Assembly (NCBI GenBank): GCA_949743325.1
Contig: CATJTQ010000121.1
Location: forward strand, 88,159-152,158
Reading direction: 5' to 3'
DNA: 64,000 nucleotides
Source of the DNA: an uncultured Lachnospiraceae bacterium
GTDB taxonomy: Bacteria; Bacillota; Clostridia; Lachnospirales; Lachnospiraceae
In this document: positions 27,177 to 36,668 of the stretch, piece by piece
Position numbering within the stretch: position 1 is the first letter of the stretch
How the letters are laid out: every line of letters begins with the position of its first letter
Translations under genes and position numbers: made by a program
Notes under the pieces: model-generated
Seen by the model: only the letters and a program-made list of their open reading frames with translations
Told to the model about the DNA's origin: nothing
Database searches by the model: none

Positions 27177-29540
27177 ATGAGTGAAAAAAATTTTAGCGGA
27201 GCATGGCATTGCACGCAGTTTAGTTGGGGTGAATTCCCCGCTCCTGATTTTACCGAGACTGAGTACACTAACTCAGCAGGTATACGGATGGTTCTCGTAG
27301 AACCTCATGAATACAGAAGAGGCGGCGGCGACTGGGAAAATCATCCAGACGCGCAGCCAACCCATAAATGTTATATTACAAAACCATACTACATAGCAGA
27401 TGAACCTGTTAAACAAGATATTTTCGAAAAATTTTACAATGAAAAATACAGCAAAGCATCTGACACAACAAATTACCGAGGTTATGTCCTTGGAGTTAGC
27501 TGGTTTGAGGCAGCAGAGTTTTGCAAATGGCTCTCTAATAAAGAAGGGAAGTTATACAGACTTCCAACAGAGGCTGAATGGGAGGCAGCCGCACGAAAAT
27601 CTACAGAACTGAATATTGACAGAATGTGCGATACTCATATTCGAGAGTGGTGTTTTGACTGGTACGACGCCTATACTGATTTAGATCAAAATGATCCTGC
27701 CGGTCCTGCAACAGGAATGTGCAAAGTTATACGCGGCGGTTACTTAGATAATCCGGCACGGTATAATGCACACAATCTTGATTTATGGTGGCGTGCCGCA
27801 TTACCTCCTACATACAGACATTATCATGATGATACAAACAATGAATTCGGCAGACATATTATAGGGCTTAGAATCGTATGTGCAGATATGCCTATCGTGA
27901 GCGGCAAACATCCAACAAATCAAGTATGCATGAATGTTCACCAGACTGCCGTACATTTGGAAGACGGACCAGACCCTAAAAAACCTTATTTTAGAAAAAG
28001 ACATGTTTTCCCTACACCTCCTGACAATTCTCCTAACGAAGAGATACGGGCTGTAGGACTTAATCATATTTTCAGACACCATCATCACTCCCCTGCTCTT
28101 ACGGTATGCCCAAACGGAGATTTATTATATTCTGTATATTCTTCATATAAAGAGTATGATGCCGAAGTTGGACTTGCCGGTACTAGGCTTAGAAAAGGAT
28201 GTGACGAGTGGGAACAGCCCGATATTTTCCTTAACCCGGTCGGCGTCAATGACCATGCACCAAACCTCTACACAGACAAAGATGGAACAATATATCATTT
28301 TTGGGGCTGGCAGCAGCTTACTAATTCATTCCCGTTCCAATATGTATATTCTACTGATAATGGAGAAACTTGGAGTGAAGTACAGTTTCCATTTTTCAAA
28401 GACGCTGCCGAGAGGGTTGTAAGACAGCCTATTAACTCATGCCTTCGTGATGATGACGGTACTTTTTATGTGGCGGCAGACGCAGCTTTTGAACCTGGTT
28501 CAGTGCTCTGGAGAACCCGTGATAACATGAAAACATGGGAGAATCCTAAAGGAAGGACTGCCGGACGACACTCAACATTTGTTCACTTAAATGATGGCTC
28601 TATACTTGCTATGGGCGGGAAAAATTCAGCTATTGACGGGTATATGCCTCAGGCTATTTCCAAAGATAAAGGAGATACATGGGAAGTAAGTAAAACTCCT
28701 TTCCCAATGCAGTTTTCTGGCCAACGCCCAAGTATTATACGTTTAAAAAGCGGCCGTCTGTTTATGTGTGCTGATTATCAAAACAAAAAAGGTCAGAAAC
28801 CTGATACAATAGATGAATGGGGCTCTTATGGAGCTTATTCAGATGACGATGGAAAAACATGGACAATGAAAAAACTGTGGGGAACACAGAAACAAAAGAA
28901 AAGCCCTCATGAATTCGGAGGTCACTCAACACTTGGCTATAGCGTATGCAGACAGACAGAAGATGGAATGATACATATTATTACATCTAACAATCGTCCG
29001 CTACTTCATTTTGAATTTAATGAAGAATGGCTTATTGCTCAAGAAGGATCATCACCAGAAGATAATGTTCTTATGCAGTCCCATGCTACAAAGTTCGTTT
29101 CTGATATTGAGACATATGAAGAACATTTTGACGACGGAAGCATCCGCTGCAAATGGTCAGGCGCACTTGCTGACGATGGCAGATTCCTTCTTGAAGGCGA
29201 AGATATATTCTACTATCCAAATGGCAAAATTATGACAAAAGGAGAGTATCATTTAGGAAAACGTATCGGAGAATATGTCTATTTTGATGAAGATGGTTAT
29301 AAAGTATTCCAATGGAATCATACCAACGACGGCGCAGACGTACTCACAACTTATTACCCAGGTTCCGAAAATATTAAGACAAGAGCTAGATTTAAAAATA
29401 AAAAGGCTGAAGGACTTGCACAGACATTCGGCAGAAACAAAGGAAATGTAACCGGAGAATATCAATTTGAGAATGGTGTATTAATTTCTAAAAAAGATTT
29501 AAAGAAAGAGGAACCATCTCCAATAGGTGAAATTTTTTAA
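27177..29540 (+). CDS. SUMF1-like / sialidase-type propeller / MORN fusion protein
   Basis: A 787-residue protein with no signal peptide. Residues about 20-240 form a formylglycine-generating-enzyme-like (SUMF1) domain (SWFEAAEFCKWLSNKEGKLY, RLPTEAEWEAAAR, VIRGGYLDNPARYN). The Cys-containing motif usual near its end is absent (WWRAALPP there), so true FGE activity is doubtful. Residues about 290-630 form a BNR propeller with three good Asp boxes: STDNGETW (near 391), SKDKGDTW (near 495) and SDDDGKTW (near 556). Residues about 640-787 resemble MORN/YwqK repeats (GEYHLGKRIGEYVYFDEDG). The function is probably cytoplasmic processing of an imported glycan; the combination is unusual. Strong SD (GGAGAAAGGA). 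Confidence 0.7.
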   Translation: MSEKNFSGAWHCTQFSWGEFPAPDFTETEYTNSAGIRMVLVEPHEYRRGGGDWENHPDAQPTHKCYITKPYYIADEPVKQDIFEKFYNEKYSKASDTTNYRGYVLGVSWFEAAEFCKWLSNKEGKLYRLPTEAEWEAAARKSTELNIDRMCDTHIREWCFDWYDAYTDLDQNDPAGPATGMCKVIRGGYLDNPARYNAHNLDLWWRAALPPTYRHYHDDTNNEFGRHIIGLRIVCADMPIVSGKHPTNQVCMNVHQTAVHLEDGPDPKKPYFRKRHVFPTPPDNSPNEEIRAVGLNHIFRHHHHSPALTVCPNGDLLYSVYSSYKEYDAEVGLAGTRLRKGCDEWEQPDIFLNPVGVNDHAPNLYTDKDGTIYHFWGWQQLTNSFPFQYVYSTDNGETWSEVQFPFFKDAAERVVRQPINSCLRDDDGTFYVAADAAFEPGSVLWRTRDNMKTWENPKGRTAGRHSTFVHLNDGSILAMGGKNSAIDGYMPQAISKDKGDTWEVSKTPFPMQFSGQRPSIIRLKSGRLFMCADYQNKKGQKPDTIDEWGSYGAYSDDDGKTWTMKKLWGTQKQKKSPHEFGGHSTLGYSVCRQTEDGMIHIITSNNRPLLHFEFNEEWLIAQEGSSPEDNVLMQSHATKFVSDIETYEEHFDDGSIRCKWSGALADDGRFLLEGEDIFYYPNGKIMTKGEYHLGKRIGEYVYFDEDGYKVFQWNHTNDGADVLTTYYPGSENIKTRARFKNKKAEGLAQTFGRNKGNVTGEYQFENGVLISKKDLKKEEPSPIGEIF

Positions 29541-29579
29541 TATTAAATATATAGGCTCGATTTTAAGAAAGGTTTTATT

Positions 29580-31430
29580 ATGTCAACTTCAAATTATTTT
29601 AACAATGATCTAGTACGCTGTCATAACAAACAGAAAGCAGATGTAAGGTTTCATGACGGAGGACTTAGACACGCAATCGGTACTCATTGTTTTCAGGTAA
29701 TGAGGGCTACACAAAATGCAGAGACGTCAACGGACGGTTTTGGCTGGTCTTACAACCATGCCGCCATGCTCGTATATTGGAACAACAAATTTTATATTGA
29801 CTACCTGTCAGACCCTGTAAGCGAACATTTACCTCCATCTCAGACTTTAATTTCATGGTCTGACAATGGTGCACAGTGGAGCAAGCCAACTGTTCTGTTT
29901 CCTGCCATGGAAGCGCCAAGTTCACCATATATAGGACCAAACGCAGATGAATTAACCAAAGAAACTATATCCTGTGTTATGCACCAGCGAGTAAGTTTTT
30001 ATGTAACTAATAACAACCGACTTCTGGCAACAGGATTTTATGGTATTGCTCCTAACCATGGCATTGCTCCTAATAACGGATATGGCGTAGGACGGGTTGT
30101 GAGAGAAATATACTCTGACAACACATTTTCAAACATTTATTTTCTACGTTTTAATGAAGCCGGAGGATACAACTCTGACAACACTGATATGTTCCCTCAT
30201 TTCAGAGAGAGCAGCAACGAAGGATTTATTGCTGCATGTGAAGAATTACTTGCAGATCACTTATTTACACAACAAATGTGGGAAGAAGAACGCCTTAACA
30301 CAGAATGGTTTACACAACCTGGTGCGGAAGCTTTATCATATTACACACTTCCTAACGGCGACATACTTGGATTTTATAAAAATTCTATTGTCACTAAATC
30401 TACCGACAATGGTCAGACATGGAGCGAAAAAGAAGTAGATTATTCTCTTGAAACTTCAACTGGTAAAGTATGGGCTCAGAAAACAGGCGACGGAAAGTAT
30501 GCACTCTGTTATAATCCTACAACAGACAGCGCCCACCGCTGGCCTATAGCGGTGACAGTCAGCGAAAACGGTCAGGATTTTGATAATTTGTTTGCCATTA
30601 CACCTGAAGTCTCTCCTCATAAATATGCAGGACTCTACAAAAATTTAGGTCCTCAATATATACGCGGAATATGCGAGGGAAATCCATTGCCTGATAATAA
30701 ATCACTTTGGCTGGCATACACGGTAAACAAAGAAGATGTATGGGTAAGCTATACTCCTGTACCAATATCAGGAGAAACAGATGATTATGTTCATACAGAT
30801 TTTGGCAATATGCAGCCTGGACCTTTTATTGAAGGGTGGAATATTTATTCTCCAATTTGGTCACCTGTTGAAATAACCGCCTCTCCTACAGAACGTGGCA
30901 GGCATGCCTTGTGTCTCAGCGACGAAGATCCTTATGACCGCGCCAGAGCTATGAAAAGTTTCAAGAAGTCAGAGATGATAAAAATTGAAACTAGAGTATA
31001 TCTTGACGGCTGTCATGAAAAATCCAACTTTACTATAGAAGTCATGGATTCTGACGGACATGTTCCTGTACGATTATATTTCAAGAGCAATGGTGATATT
31101 GTTGTAAAAAATGGCGGCAGATACTCTCCATTTGGAAGCTGCCAGCAAAAAGAATGGCTTGACATTGCCATTACCGCAAACTGTCTGACAAATACTTTTA
31201 CGATTACACTTAAACAAGGTATTTCCGAAAGATCGAAAAGCTTTCGTTTTAGCGCCTCTGTTTACACTGTTGAAAGGATTTTGTTTACGTCCAAAAACAT
31301 TCTTCCGTTTAACACCATTGAAGATTGTGGTAAATGGGGAGATCTTGGCAATCTGGAAAATGCAGACATTAAATTGCCAAAAAGCCGTTTCTACATTAGC
31401 GGTCTTTATGTGGAGGAATTAAAATGTTAA
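29580..31430 (+). CDS. Sialidase-like beta-propeller protein
   Basis: A 616-residue protein without signal peptide. Residues about 20-420 have the character of a six-bladed BNR/sialidase propeller, with Asp-box-like SWSDNGAQW (near 92) and STDNGQTW (near 281). Residues about 430-616 look like a beta-sandwich, concanavalin-like module (IKIETRVYLDG, VPVRLYFKSNG, WLDIAITANC). No FRIP arginine motif is seen, so classical sialic acid hydrolysis is not supported. It may be a glycosidase, lyase or binding protein for a related acidic sugar. It overlaps the next gene by 7 bases, which indicates tight co-translation with the exporter genes. Confidence 0.6.
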   Translation: MSTSNYFNNDLVRCHNKQKADVRFHDGGLRHAIGTHCFQVMRATQNAETSTDGFGWSYNHAAMLVYWNNKFYIDYLSDPVSEHLPPSQTLISWSDNGAQWSKPTVLFPAMEAPSSPYIGPNADELTKETISCVMHQRVSFYVTNNNRLLATGFYGIAPNHGIAPNNGYGVGRVVREIYSDNTFSNIYFLRFNEAGGYNSDNTDMFPHFRESSNEGFIAACEELLADHLFTQQMWEEERLNTEWFTQPGAEALSYYTLPNGDILGFYKNSIVTKSTDNGQTWSEKEVDYSLETSTGKVWAQKTGDGKYALCYNPTTDSAHRWPIAVTVSENGQDFDNLFAITPEVSPHKYAGLYKNLGPQYIRGICEGNPLPDNKSLWLAYTVNKEDVWVSYTPVPISGETDDYVHTDFGNMQPGPFIEGWNIYSPIWSPVEITASPTERGRHALCLSDEDPYDRARAMKSFKKSEMIKIETRVYLDGCHEKSNFTIEVMDSDGHVPVRLYFKSNGDIVVKNGGRYSPFGSCQQKEWLDIAITANCLTNTFTITLKQGISERSKSFRFSASVYTVERILFTSKNILPFNTIEDCGKWGDLGNLENADIKLPKSRFYISGLYVEELKC

Positions 31431-33202
31431 GGATTTTAAAATATTTTAAACCTTTTATCCCTCAAATCTTATTTTTGCTGCTGTGCTATTTAGTCACAGC
31501 AGCACTTAATTTAATATGGCCTTATTTAAACGGAACCGTACTATATGACCAGATTCTCGCTAAAGATAAATCATTTGCAGATTCATTTGGACTAACCTCT
31601 GACTCATTTATAACAGGTCTTGCATTTGTTGTAATAGCAATGATTTTGACTAAACTTATAACACAGATCATATCCATTATACAAGGAATTATCTCAGCTA
31701 CAATCGTTCCTAAAGTCGTTGCTGATATGAAATCCGTAATATTTGAATCTATGGGACAATTATCATTAAGCTTCTTTAACAACAGCCGTACAGGTTCTCT
31801 TATGACAAGGGTTCTGTCAGATGCAGACAGAGTTACGGACTTTTTTACATCTATCCTGCCATATTCAGTGACTAATATTTTCACTATTATTTCTACATGC
31901 ATAATTATGTTTTCTATGAATATAAAACTATCTGTGGCAGCTCTTTGTCTATTGCCAATCCTATCCTTTATAAGTATAAAACTTATGCCAAACCTTTTTC
32001 ATCTATTTGGAAAACGACATCGAACAGAACGAAACTTAAACGCTTGCATAAATGATAATATAACTGGCGCCAGGGTAGTCAAAGCATTTGGACAGGAGAA
32101 ACGCGAAATGAAAGCCTTTGACAATTACAACAGTGCTATTTGCGATGCCGAAATAGAGGTCGTAAATTTCCACAACCGTTTTACCGCAATGTACAGTTTT
32201 GTCGAAGAAGTAGCTTCTCTGGCGGTATGGGCAGTTGGTGCATATCTGGTTTTGTATACATCCAATATGAAAATGGGCGTGTTAATAACATTTTCCAGCT
32301 ATGTAACCCAATTAAAAGAACCTCTGAATTTTCTTTCAAGAGCCTTGAGAACATGGACTGACAGCAAAAACAGCGCAGAAAGAATGTTTGAAATTATTGA
32401 CGCCAAGCCTGATATACTCGAAAAAGAAAATCCCATTAAATTTAACATGGAAAAAGGATCTATCGAACTTAAAAATCTTACATTTGGCTATGATCCTAAT
32501 ATACCTGTTCTAAAAAATATGAATTTACAGATTGAAGGCGGCAAAATGCTCGGTATTGTCGGAAGATCAGGGGCTGGAAAGTCAACACTTGTAAGTTTAA
32601 TCAGCCGACTATATGACCCTCAAGACGGCGAAATTTTAATTGATGGAGTTAATATCAAAAATATTTCATTTAATGATTTAAGAAGACATATTTCAATGGT
32701 TTCTCAAGAGACATATATATTTATGGGTACAGTCGCCGAAAACATAGCATACGCAAAACCTGAAGCCTCAAAAGCCGAAATAATACGAGCTGCACGTCTT
32801 GCCAGTGCACATGATTTCATATGTAAATTTCCCGATGGCTATGATACTGTTATCGGTTCGGGAGGCAAATCGTTATCTGGCGGAGAAAGACAACGGCTGT
32901 CAATAGCAAGAGCAATATTAGCAGACCCCAAAATACTTATACTTGATGAGGCAACCGCCTCTGTAGATACAGAGACAGAAAAAGCAATACAAAAATCATT
33001 AAATTATCTAATAAAAGACCGAACGACACTATCAATAGCTCATCGGCTTTCCACTCTTAGAAATGCTGACAAACTTATCGTTATTGATAATGGAAAAATT
33101 ATTGAACAAGGTACACACCCTGAACTTGTAAAACGCCATGGTACATATTTTAAACTTGTAGAACTGCAGACTAAAGCCTTAGCTATGAAAGGCATTGAAT
33201 AG
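31424..33202 (+). CDS. ABC exporter half-transporter (MsbA/LmrA-like)
   Basis: A 592-residue protein: a six-helix exporter membrane domain at about 1-310 and a nucleotide-binding domain at about 345-592. All ATPase motifs are intact: Walker A GRSGAGKST (near 380), signature LSGGERQ, Walker B ILILDEATASVD and switch AHRLSTL. It starts inside the end of the sialidase-like gene after GGAGGAA. Together with the second exporter half two genes on, it could form a heterodimer or two homodimers. Why an exporter sits in a catabolic locus is unclear: it may export a toxic breakdown product, or load a cell-surface molecule. Confidence 0.88.
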   Translation: MLRILKYFKPFIPQILFLLLCYLVTAALNLIWPYLNGTVLYDQILAKDKSFADSFGLTSDSFITGLAFVVIAMILTKLITQIISIIQGIISATIVPKVVADMKSVIFESMGQLSLSFFNNSRTGSLMTRVLSDADRVTDFFTSILPYSVTNIFTIISTCIIMFSMNIKLSVAALCLLPILSFISIKLMPNLFHLFGKRHRTERNLNACINDNITGARVVKAFGQEKREMKAFDNYNSAICDAEIEVVNFHNRFTAMYSFVEEVASLAVWAVGAYLVLYTSNMKMGVLITFSSYVTQLKEPLNFLSRALRTWTDSKNSAERMFEIIDAKPDILEKENPIKFNMEKGSIELKNLTFGYDPNIPVLKNMNLQIEGGKMLGIVGRSGAGKSTLVSLISRLYDPQDGEILIDGVNIKNISFNDLRRHISMVSQETYIFMGTVAENIAYAKPEASKAEIIRAARLASAHDFICKFPDGYDTVIGSGGKSLSGGERQRLSIARAILADPKILILDEATASVDTETEKAIQKSLNYLIKDRTTLSIAHRLSTLRNADKLIVIDNGKIIEQGTHPELVKRHGTYFKLVELQTKALAMKGIE

Positions 33203-33219
33203 AAACGGAGGAATTTATA

Positions 33220-33906
33220 ATGGCTGTTGGAAGATCTATCGGAGGGCCTATGATGGGAGGCAGACTGCCCATGCCGCCAAGAGGTAAACGAAGAGAACGT
33301 GAAATAGACATGTGTCCGCCATTACCGAACGGACAAAAGAGTATCACAGCTGATGATTTTGATGAAGAAGATTTTGATATGGAACAAATGGAAAAGGAAT
33401 GCGAAGAAATGTTAAATGTTCATTATCTTAATAAAGATAATTGTACATTTTCACAAACTGATGGCGATTTTATAAACTTGCACTACAACAATATTTTATA
33501 TGAAAATATTGACATAATCCGAACATTTCCTTTCACAGAACCATACTCTTTTCTATCTGTCCGCGAATCGTCCGGCAAAAAAAGAGAAATAGGAATAATT
33601 GAACATTTAAATAATGATTTTGACACTAATACCATAAAGGTAATCTGTAAACAACTAGATATAAGATATTTCATGCCGGCGATACAGAAAATTAATAGTA
33701 TAAAAGAAATGGCTGGATATATACATTTTAAAGTGACTACAAACCATGGCGAATTAAACTTCTCACTGCAGTCTAACGGAAATCACTTTACATATTTAAG
33801 CAGCAACAGAATATTAATTACAGACTTAGAAGGTAACAGGTATGAGATACCGGATACAAACGAACTAACAACTAAAGAATTAAAAAAATTAGATTTATAC
33901 TTGTAA
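33220..33906 (+). CDS. DUF1854 family protein, partner of ABC exporters
   Basis: A 228-residue cytoplasmic protein. The first 70 residues are a Gly/Pro/Arg-rich head and an acidic stretch (DDFDEEDFDMEQMEKECEEM). The rest matches the DUF1854 pattern: RTFPFTEPYSFLSVRESSGK, EIGIIEHLNN, LDIRYFMPAIQKI, then RILITDLEGNRYEIPD. DUF1854 proteins are known from gene order to sit between or beside ABC exporters, including in cyanophycin-related loci, but have no proven activity. Here the gene is between two exporter genes with gaps of about 17 bases on each side. Confidence 0.82.
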   Translation: MAVGRSIGGPMMGGRLPMPPRGKRREREIDMCPPLPNGQKSITADDFDEEDFDMEQMEKECEEMLNVHYLNKDNCTFSQTDGDFINLHYNNILYENIDIIRTFPFTEPYSFLSVRESSGKKREIGIIEHLNNDFDTNTIKVICKQLDIRYFMPAIQKINSIKEMAGYIHFKVTTNHGELNFSLQSNGNHFTYLSSNRILITDLEGNRYEIPDTNELTTKELKKLDLYL

Positions 33907-33923
33907 ATTAACGGAGGAGACTA

Positions 33924-36119
33924 ATGAATTTATTATATAAGCTTAATGAACGGCTTCTCTTAAACATTTCATTAAAAGAAAATGAAAAAATTATTTACTC
34001 CGTTCCTTATGATTTAGACAAACAATTAAATTTTACCGCTAATAATTATATTATTGTTACAGACAAACGTCTGTTAATTTCAAAAAATGATGTATTAATA
34101 AATGAAATAGAGCTTCAGCATATTGAAAAAGCATTTTGTGATAATTATCCTAATAATGGTATTCTGCGTATAAAACTAAAAGACGGCAAATATATTTTAA
34201 CCGCAAGGTTTTCACTTAGACATGTTATAAGAATCTCTTATATTACAGAGGGAATTAATAGGCTTATTATTGGCAGAACAGATATAGTAAAGAGTAAAGA
34301 ACAAGATAGAATATGTCCTAAATGCAAAAAACCGCTGCCAGGAACAAAATCTTGTCCGCACTGTGACGGCAGAAATGTAACTTATATAAAGCTAAAACAG
34401 TTATGTCATCCATATATAAAGAATTTTATTTTACTATCAGTTTTAATGCTACTGTCATCAATATCCATACTCATAACTCCTAAAATACAGCAATTATTTA
34501 TTGACAACGCACTATTTAAGCAAAAGGGTACGATAAATGATATTATAGTTTTTATAGTTACAATGCTTATAATAACTATATTATCAATTATTCTATCAGT
34601 TCTAAAAAACTGGTACTGTGTAGTATTAGGAAGCAAAATAAGCATGGATTTAAGACAGAAAACATATTACAAACTGCAGTCTCTATCACTTTCATATATT
34701 CAAAGCAGAAAACCGGGAGACCTGATGAGAAGAATTTCTAATGATTCTGTGCGCATAAGACGGTTTATGGAAAACACATTTGCCAATCTTCTATCCACAG
34801 TTATAACTATTGGGTTCGCAATTATTTACATGTTCATTATAGACTGGAAACTAACAATTATATCTCTTGTATTTCTGCCTTTAACAATTATTATTTCTAT
34901 ATCTCAGCGTCGCCAGATGAAAAAAAGATTTAGAAAAGCTAACCGCAGCATGGACAAACTTAACAGTTCTCTCCAAGACGTTATATCAGGTATGCAGATA
35001 GTCAAAACGTATGGTAAAGAAGAGAAAGAAGCAAAAAAATTTCAAAATTTATCTGATAATTATGCACATATACAAACTAATAATTTAATATTTTTCGCCT
35101 ACTTTACACCTATATTAATATTTGGTTTGGGTCTGGGAACATATGTCATCACTTACTTAGGCGGTAGACACGTACTTATCGGCGATATGATGCCTGGTAC
35201 ACTTACACAATTTATCTCCTATGCCGCAATTCTTTTCGGCTCCCTTGACAGAATGATTAACCTGCCAAGAGATCTCGCAGAAATGTTAAACAGCCTTGAG
35301 AGAATATTTGATATATGGCAGGAAAAGCCTGAATTACAATCTTCTGCTTTATCAATTAAACATAATATAATTGGAAATGTAAAATTTGAAAATGTCACCT
35401 TTGGCTATCAGTCATACGACCCTGTATTAAAAAATATCAATCTCAATGTAGAAAAAGGTGAAATGATAGGTCTTGTCGGTGCCTCAGGAGTCGGAAAATC
35501 TACAATAATCAATCTAATTATGCATCTATATGATGTAAATCAAGGTGTACTATCTATTGACGGAATTGATATAAAAGACATAGACACAGAACACTTGCAC
35601 AGTCAAATTGGTGTAGTACTACAAGAAACATTTCTATTTTCAGGAACTATACTTGACAATATAAGATATGCTAATCCGACGGCCACTCTTGATGAAGTAA
35701 TAGACGCGGCCAAAACTGCAAACGCTCATGATTTCATTTGCCGAACGCCAAATGGTTATGAAACTTATATTGGTCAGCTCGGATATACTTTATCAGGAGG
35801 AGAACGCCAACGACTTGCAATTGCCAGAGCAGTTCTCTGCAAACCAAAACTGCTTATATTAGATGAAGCTACTTCAAACCTTGATACCGAAAGTGAGTAC
35901 TTAATTCAAAAAGCATTAGAAAGGCTCCGGAGCAACTGTACAACATTTGCAATTGCTCACAGATTATCTACATTAAAAAACGCAGATCGAATAGTAGTTA
36001 TCAACGATCATAATATTGCAGAAATTGGAACACATGAACAACTTATTGAAAAAAAAGGTATTTACTACAATCTTGTCACTGCACAGCTTCAGTTATCAAA
36101 ACTTAAAGTTAATGTTTAA
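33924..36119 (+). CDS. ABC exporter with N-terminal PH-like domain and zinc ribbon
   Basis: A 731-residue protein with an unusual front end. Residues about 10-125 look like a PH/bacterial-PH-type beta domain (YIIVTDKRLLISKNDVLINE), followed by a zinc ribbon with Cys 131, 134, 144 and 147. An exporter membrane domain spans about 165-450 and a nucleotide-binding domain about 480-731. ATPase motifs are intact: GASGVGKST (near 519), LSGGERQ, LLILDEATSNLD and AHRLSTL. The front domains are cytoplasmic and could dock the DUF1854 protein or a cargo; this is inference. Good ribosome site GGAGGAG. It is the last gene of the plus-strand operon. Confidence 0.83.
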   Translation: MNLLYKLNERLLLNISLKENEKIIYSVPYDLDKQLNFTANNYIIVTDKRLLISKNDVLINEIELQHIEKAFCDNYPNNGILRIKLKDGKYILTARFSLRHVIRISYITEGINRLIIGRTDIVKSKEQDRICPKCKKPLPGTKSCPHCDGRNVTYIKLKQLCHPYIKNFILLSVLMLLSSISILITPKIQQLFIDNALFKQKGTINDIIVFIVTMLIITILSIILSVLKNWYCVVLGSKISMDLRQKTYYKLQSLSLSYIQSRKPGDLMRRISNDSVRIRRFMENTFANLLSTVITIGFAIIYMFIIDWKLTIISLVFLPLTIIISISQRRQMKKRFRKANRSMDKLNSSLQDVISGMQIVKTYGKEEKEAKKFQNLSDNYAHIQTNNLIFFAYFTPILIFGLGLGTYVITYLGGRHVLIGDMMPGTLTQFISYAAILFGSLDRMINLPRDLAEMLNSLERIFDIWQEKPELQSSALSIKHNIIGNVKFENVTFGYQSYDPVLKNINLNVEKGEMIGLVGASGVGKSTIINLIMHLYDVNQGVLSIDGIDIKDIDTEHLHSQIGVVLQETFLFSGTILDNIRYANPTATLDEVIDAAKTANAHDFICRTPNGYETYIGQLGYTLSGGERQRLAIARAVLCKPKLLILDEATSNLDTESEYLIQKALERLRSNCTTFAIAHRLSTLKNADRIVVINDHNIAEIGTHEQLIEKKGIYYNLVTAQLQLSKLKVNV

Positions 36120-36589
36120 CCTCTTATAAACAGGCTTCAAGATTTAAGAATAATTTATATATTTATTAACCACAATTGTTTGAACTTTAATATAAAATTA
36201 ACATAATTTTGTATAATTTACAAACAATTCAAACTATTTGTCACAATAATTAGATTATGTTAAAGTCAACCATATTTTCCAATTTTAATTAAATTTGGAC
36301 AGGACTACAAAACAATTGTTCGTTGGTTTACAATAATTTTTATGTAAACGAGTATAACTTTATGTGGATAACATGGATAACTCTATTGATAACTCAATTT
36401 AAGCCCAAAGTTATTGACATAGTTATCCACATTATCCACATTTACATGTATAACATTTCCACATACAATCTTCACTTTTTTTCTTTTGTGCAATTTGTAT
36501 ATTATAAAAATTGTCAATACAGAACATAATTTTCGCACAATTCCTTAAATAATCTGATAATATATATTGATACTTCATAAAATCAACAC
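36120..36589. other. Non-coding A+T-rich gap between convergent genes
   Basis: Holds the DnaA-box cluster listed separately and a dyad GTTTACA (36326-36332) / TGTAAAC (36343-36349). It also has an imperfect TTGTTTGAA-type inverted repeat near 36177-36240. A 68-codon frame at 36323-36529 has no ribosome site and low-complexity content and is not taken as a gene. No clear terminator for the exporter operon was found. Confidence 0.5.
36363..36463. promoter_or_regulatory. Cluster of DnaA boxes
   Basis: Three exact matches to the DnaA box TTATCCACA: one inverted at 36363-36371 and two abutting direct copies at 36423-36431 and 36432-36440. Weaker variants lie at 36372-36380, 36385-36393 and 36455-36463. 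The whole cluster is in very A+T-rich DNA. It resembles the box arrays of replication origins or DnaA-titration sites. No dnaA, dnaN or rep gene is nearby. Confidence 0.6.
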
Positions 36590-36641
36590 ATAAAAACACC
36601 CCGCTTGATTCAATACTGTTAAAATATTGAACCCAGCAGGG
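36590..36641 (-). terminator. Terminator of the Rpn gene; copy 1 of a 52-bp direct repeat
   Basis: On the minus strand it reads as a long stem (CCCTGCTGGGTTCAATATT against AGTATTGAATCAAGCGGGG) followed by TGTTTTTAT. It matches 37800-37851 at 51 of 52 bases; the one difference is at 36605. Confidence 0.8.
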
Positions 36642-36668
36642 TAAATAAATCAGATATATTTTTTATTG

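Noticed and set aside
29580..31430. Call as true GH33 sialidase
   Set aside because: Asp-box-like repeats are present, but no FRIP motif or signal peptide; left as sialidase-like.
36363..36463. Chromosomal origin oriC
   Set aside because: No dnaA, dnaN or other origin genes nearby and flanking genes converge. Kept only as a DnaA-box cluster.
36323..36529. 68-codon frame across the DnaA-box cluster
   Set aside because: Aromatic-rich translation of A+T-rich DNA, no ribosome site; the DNA motifs explain the region better.
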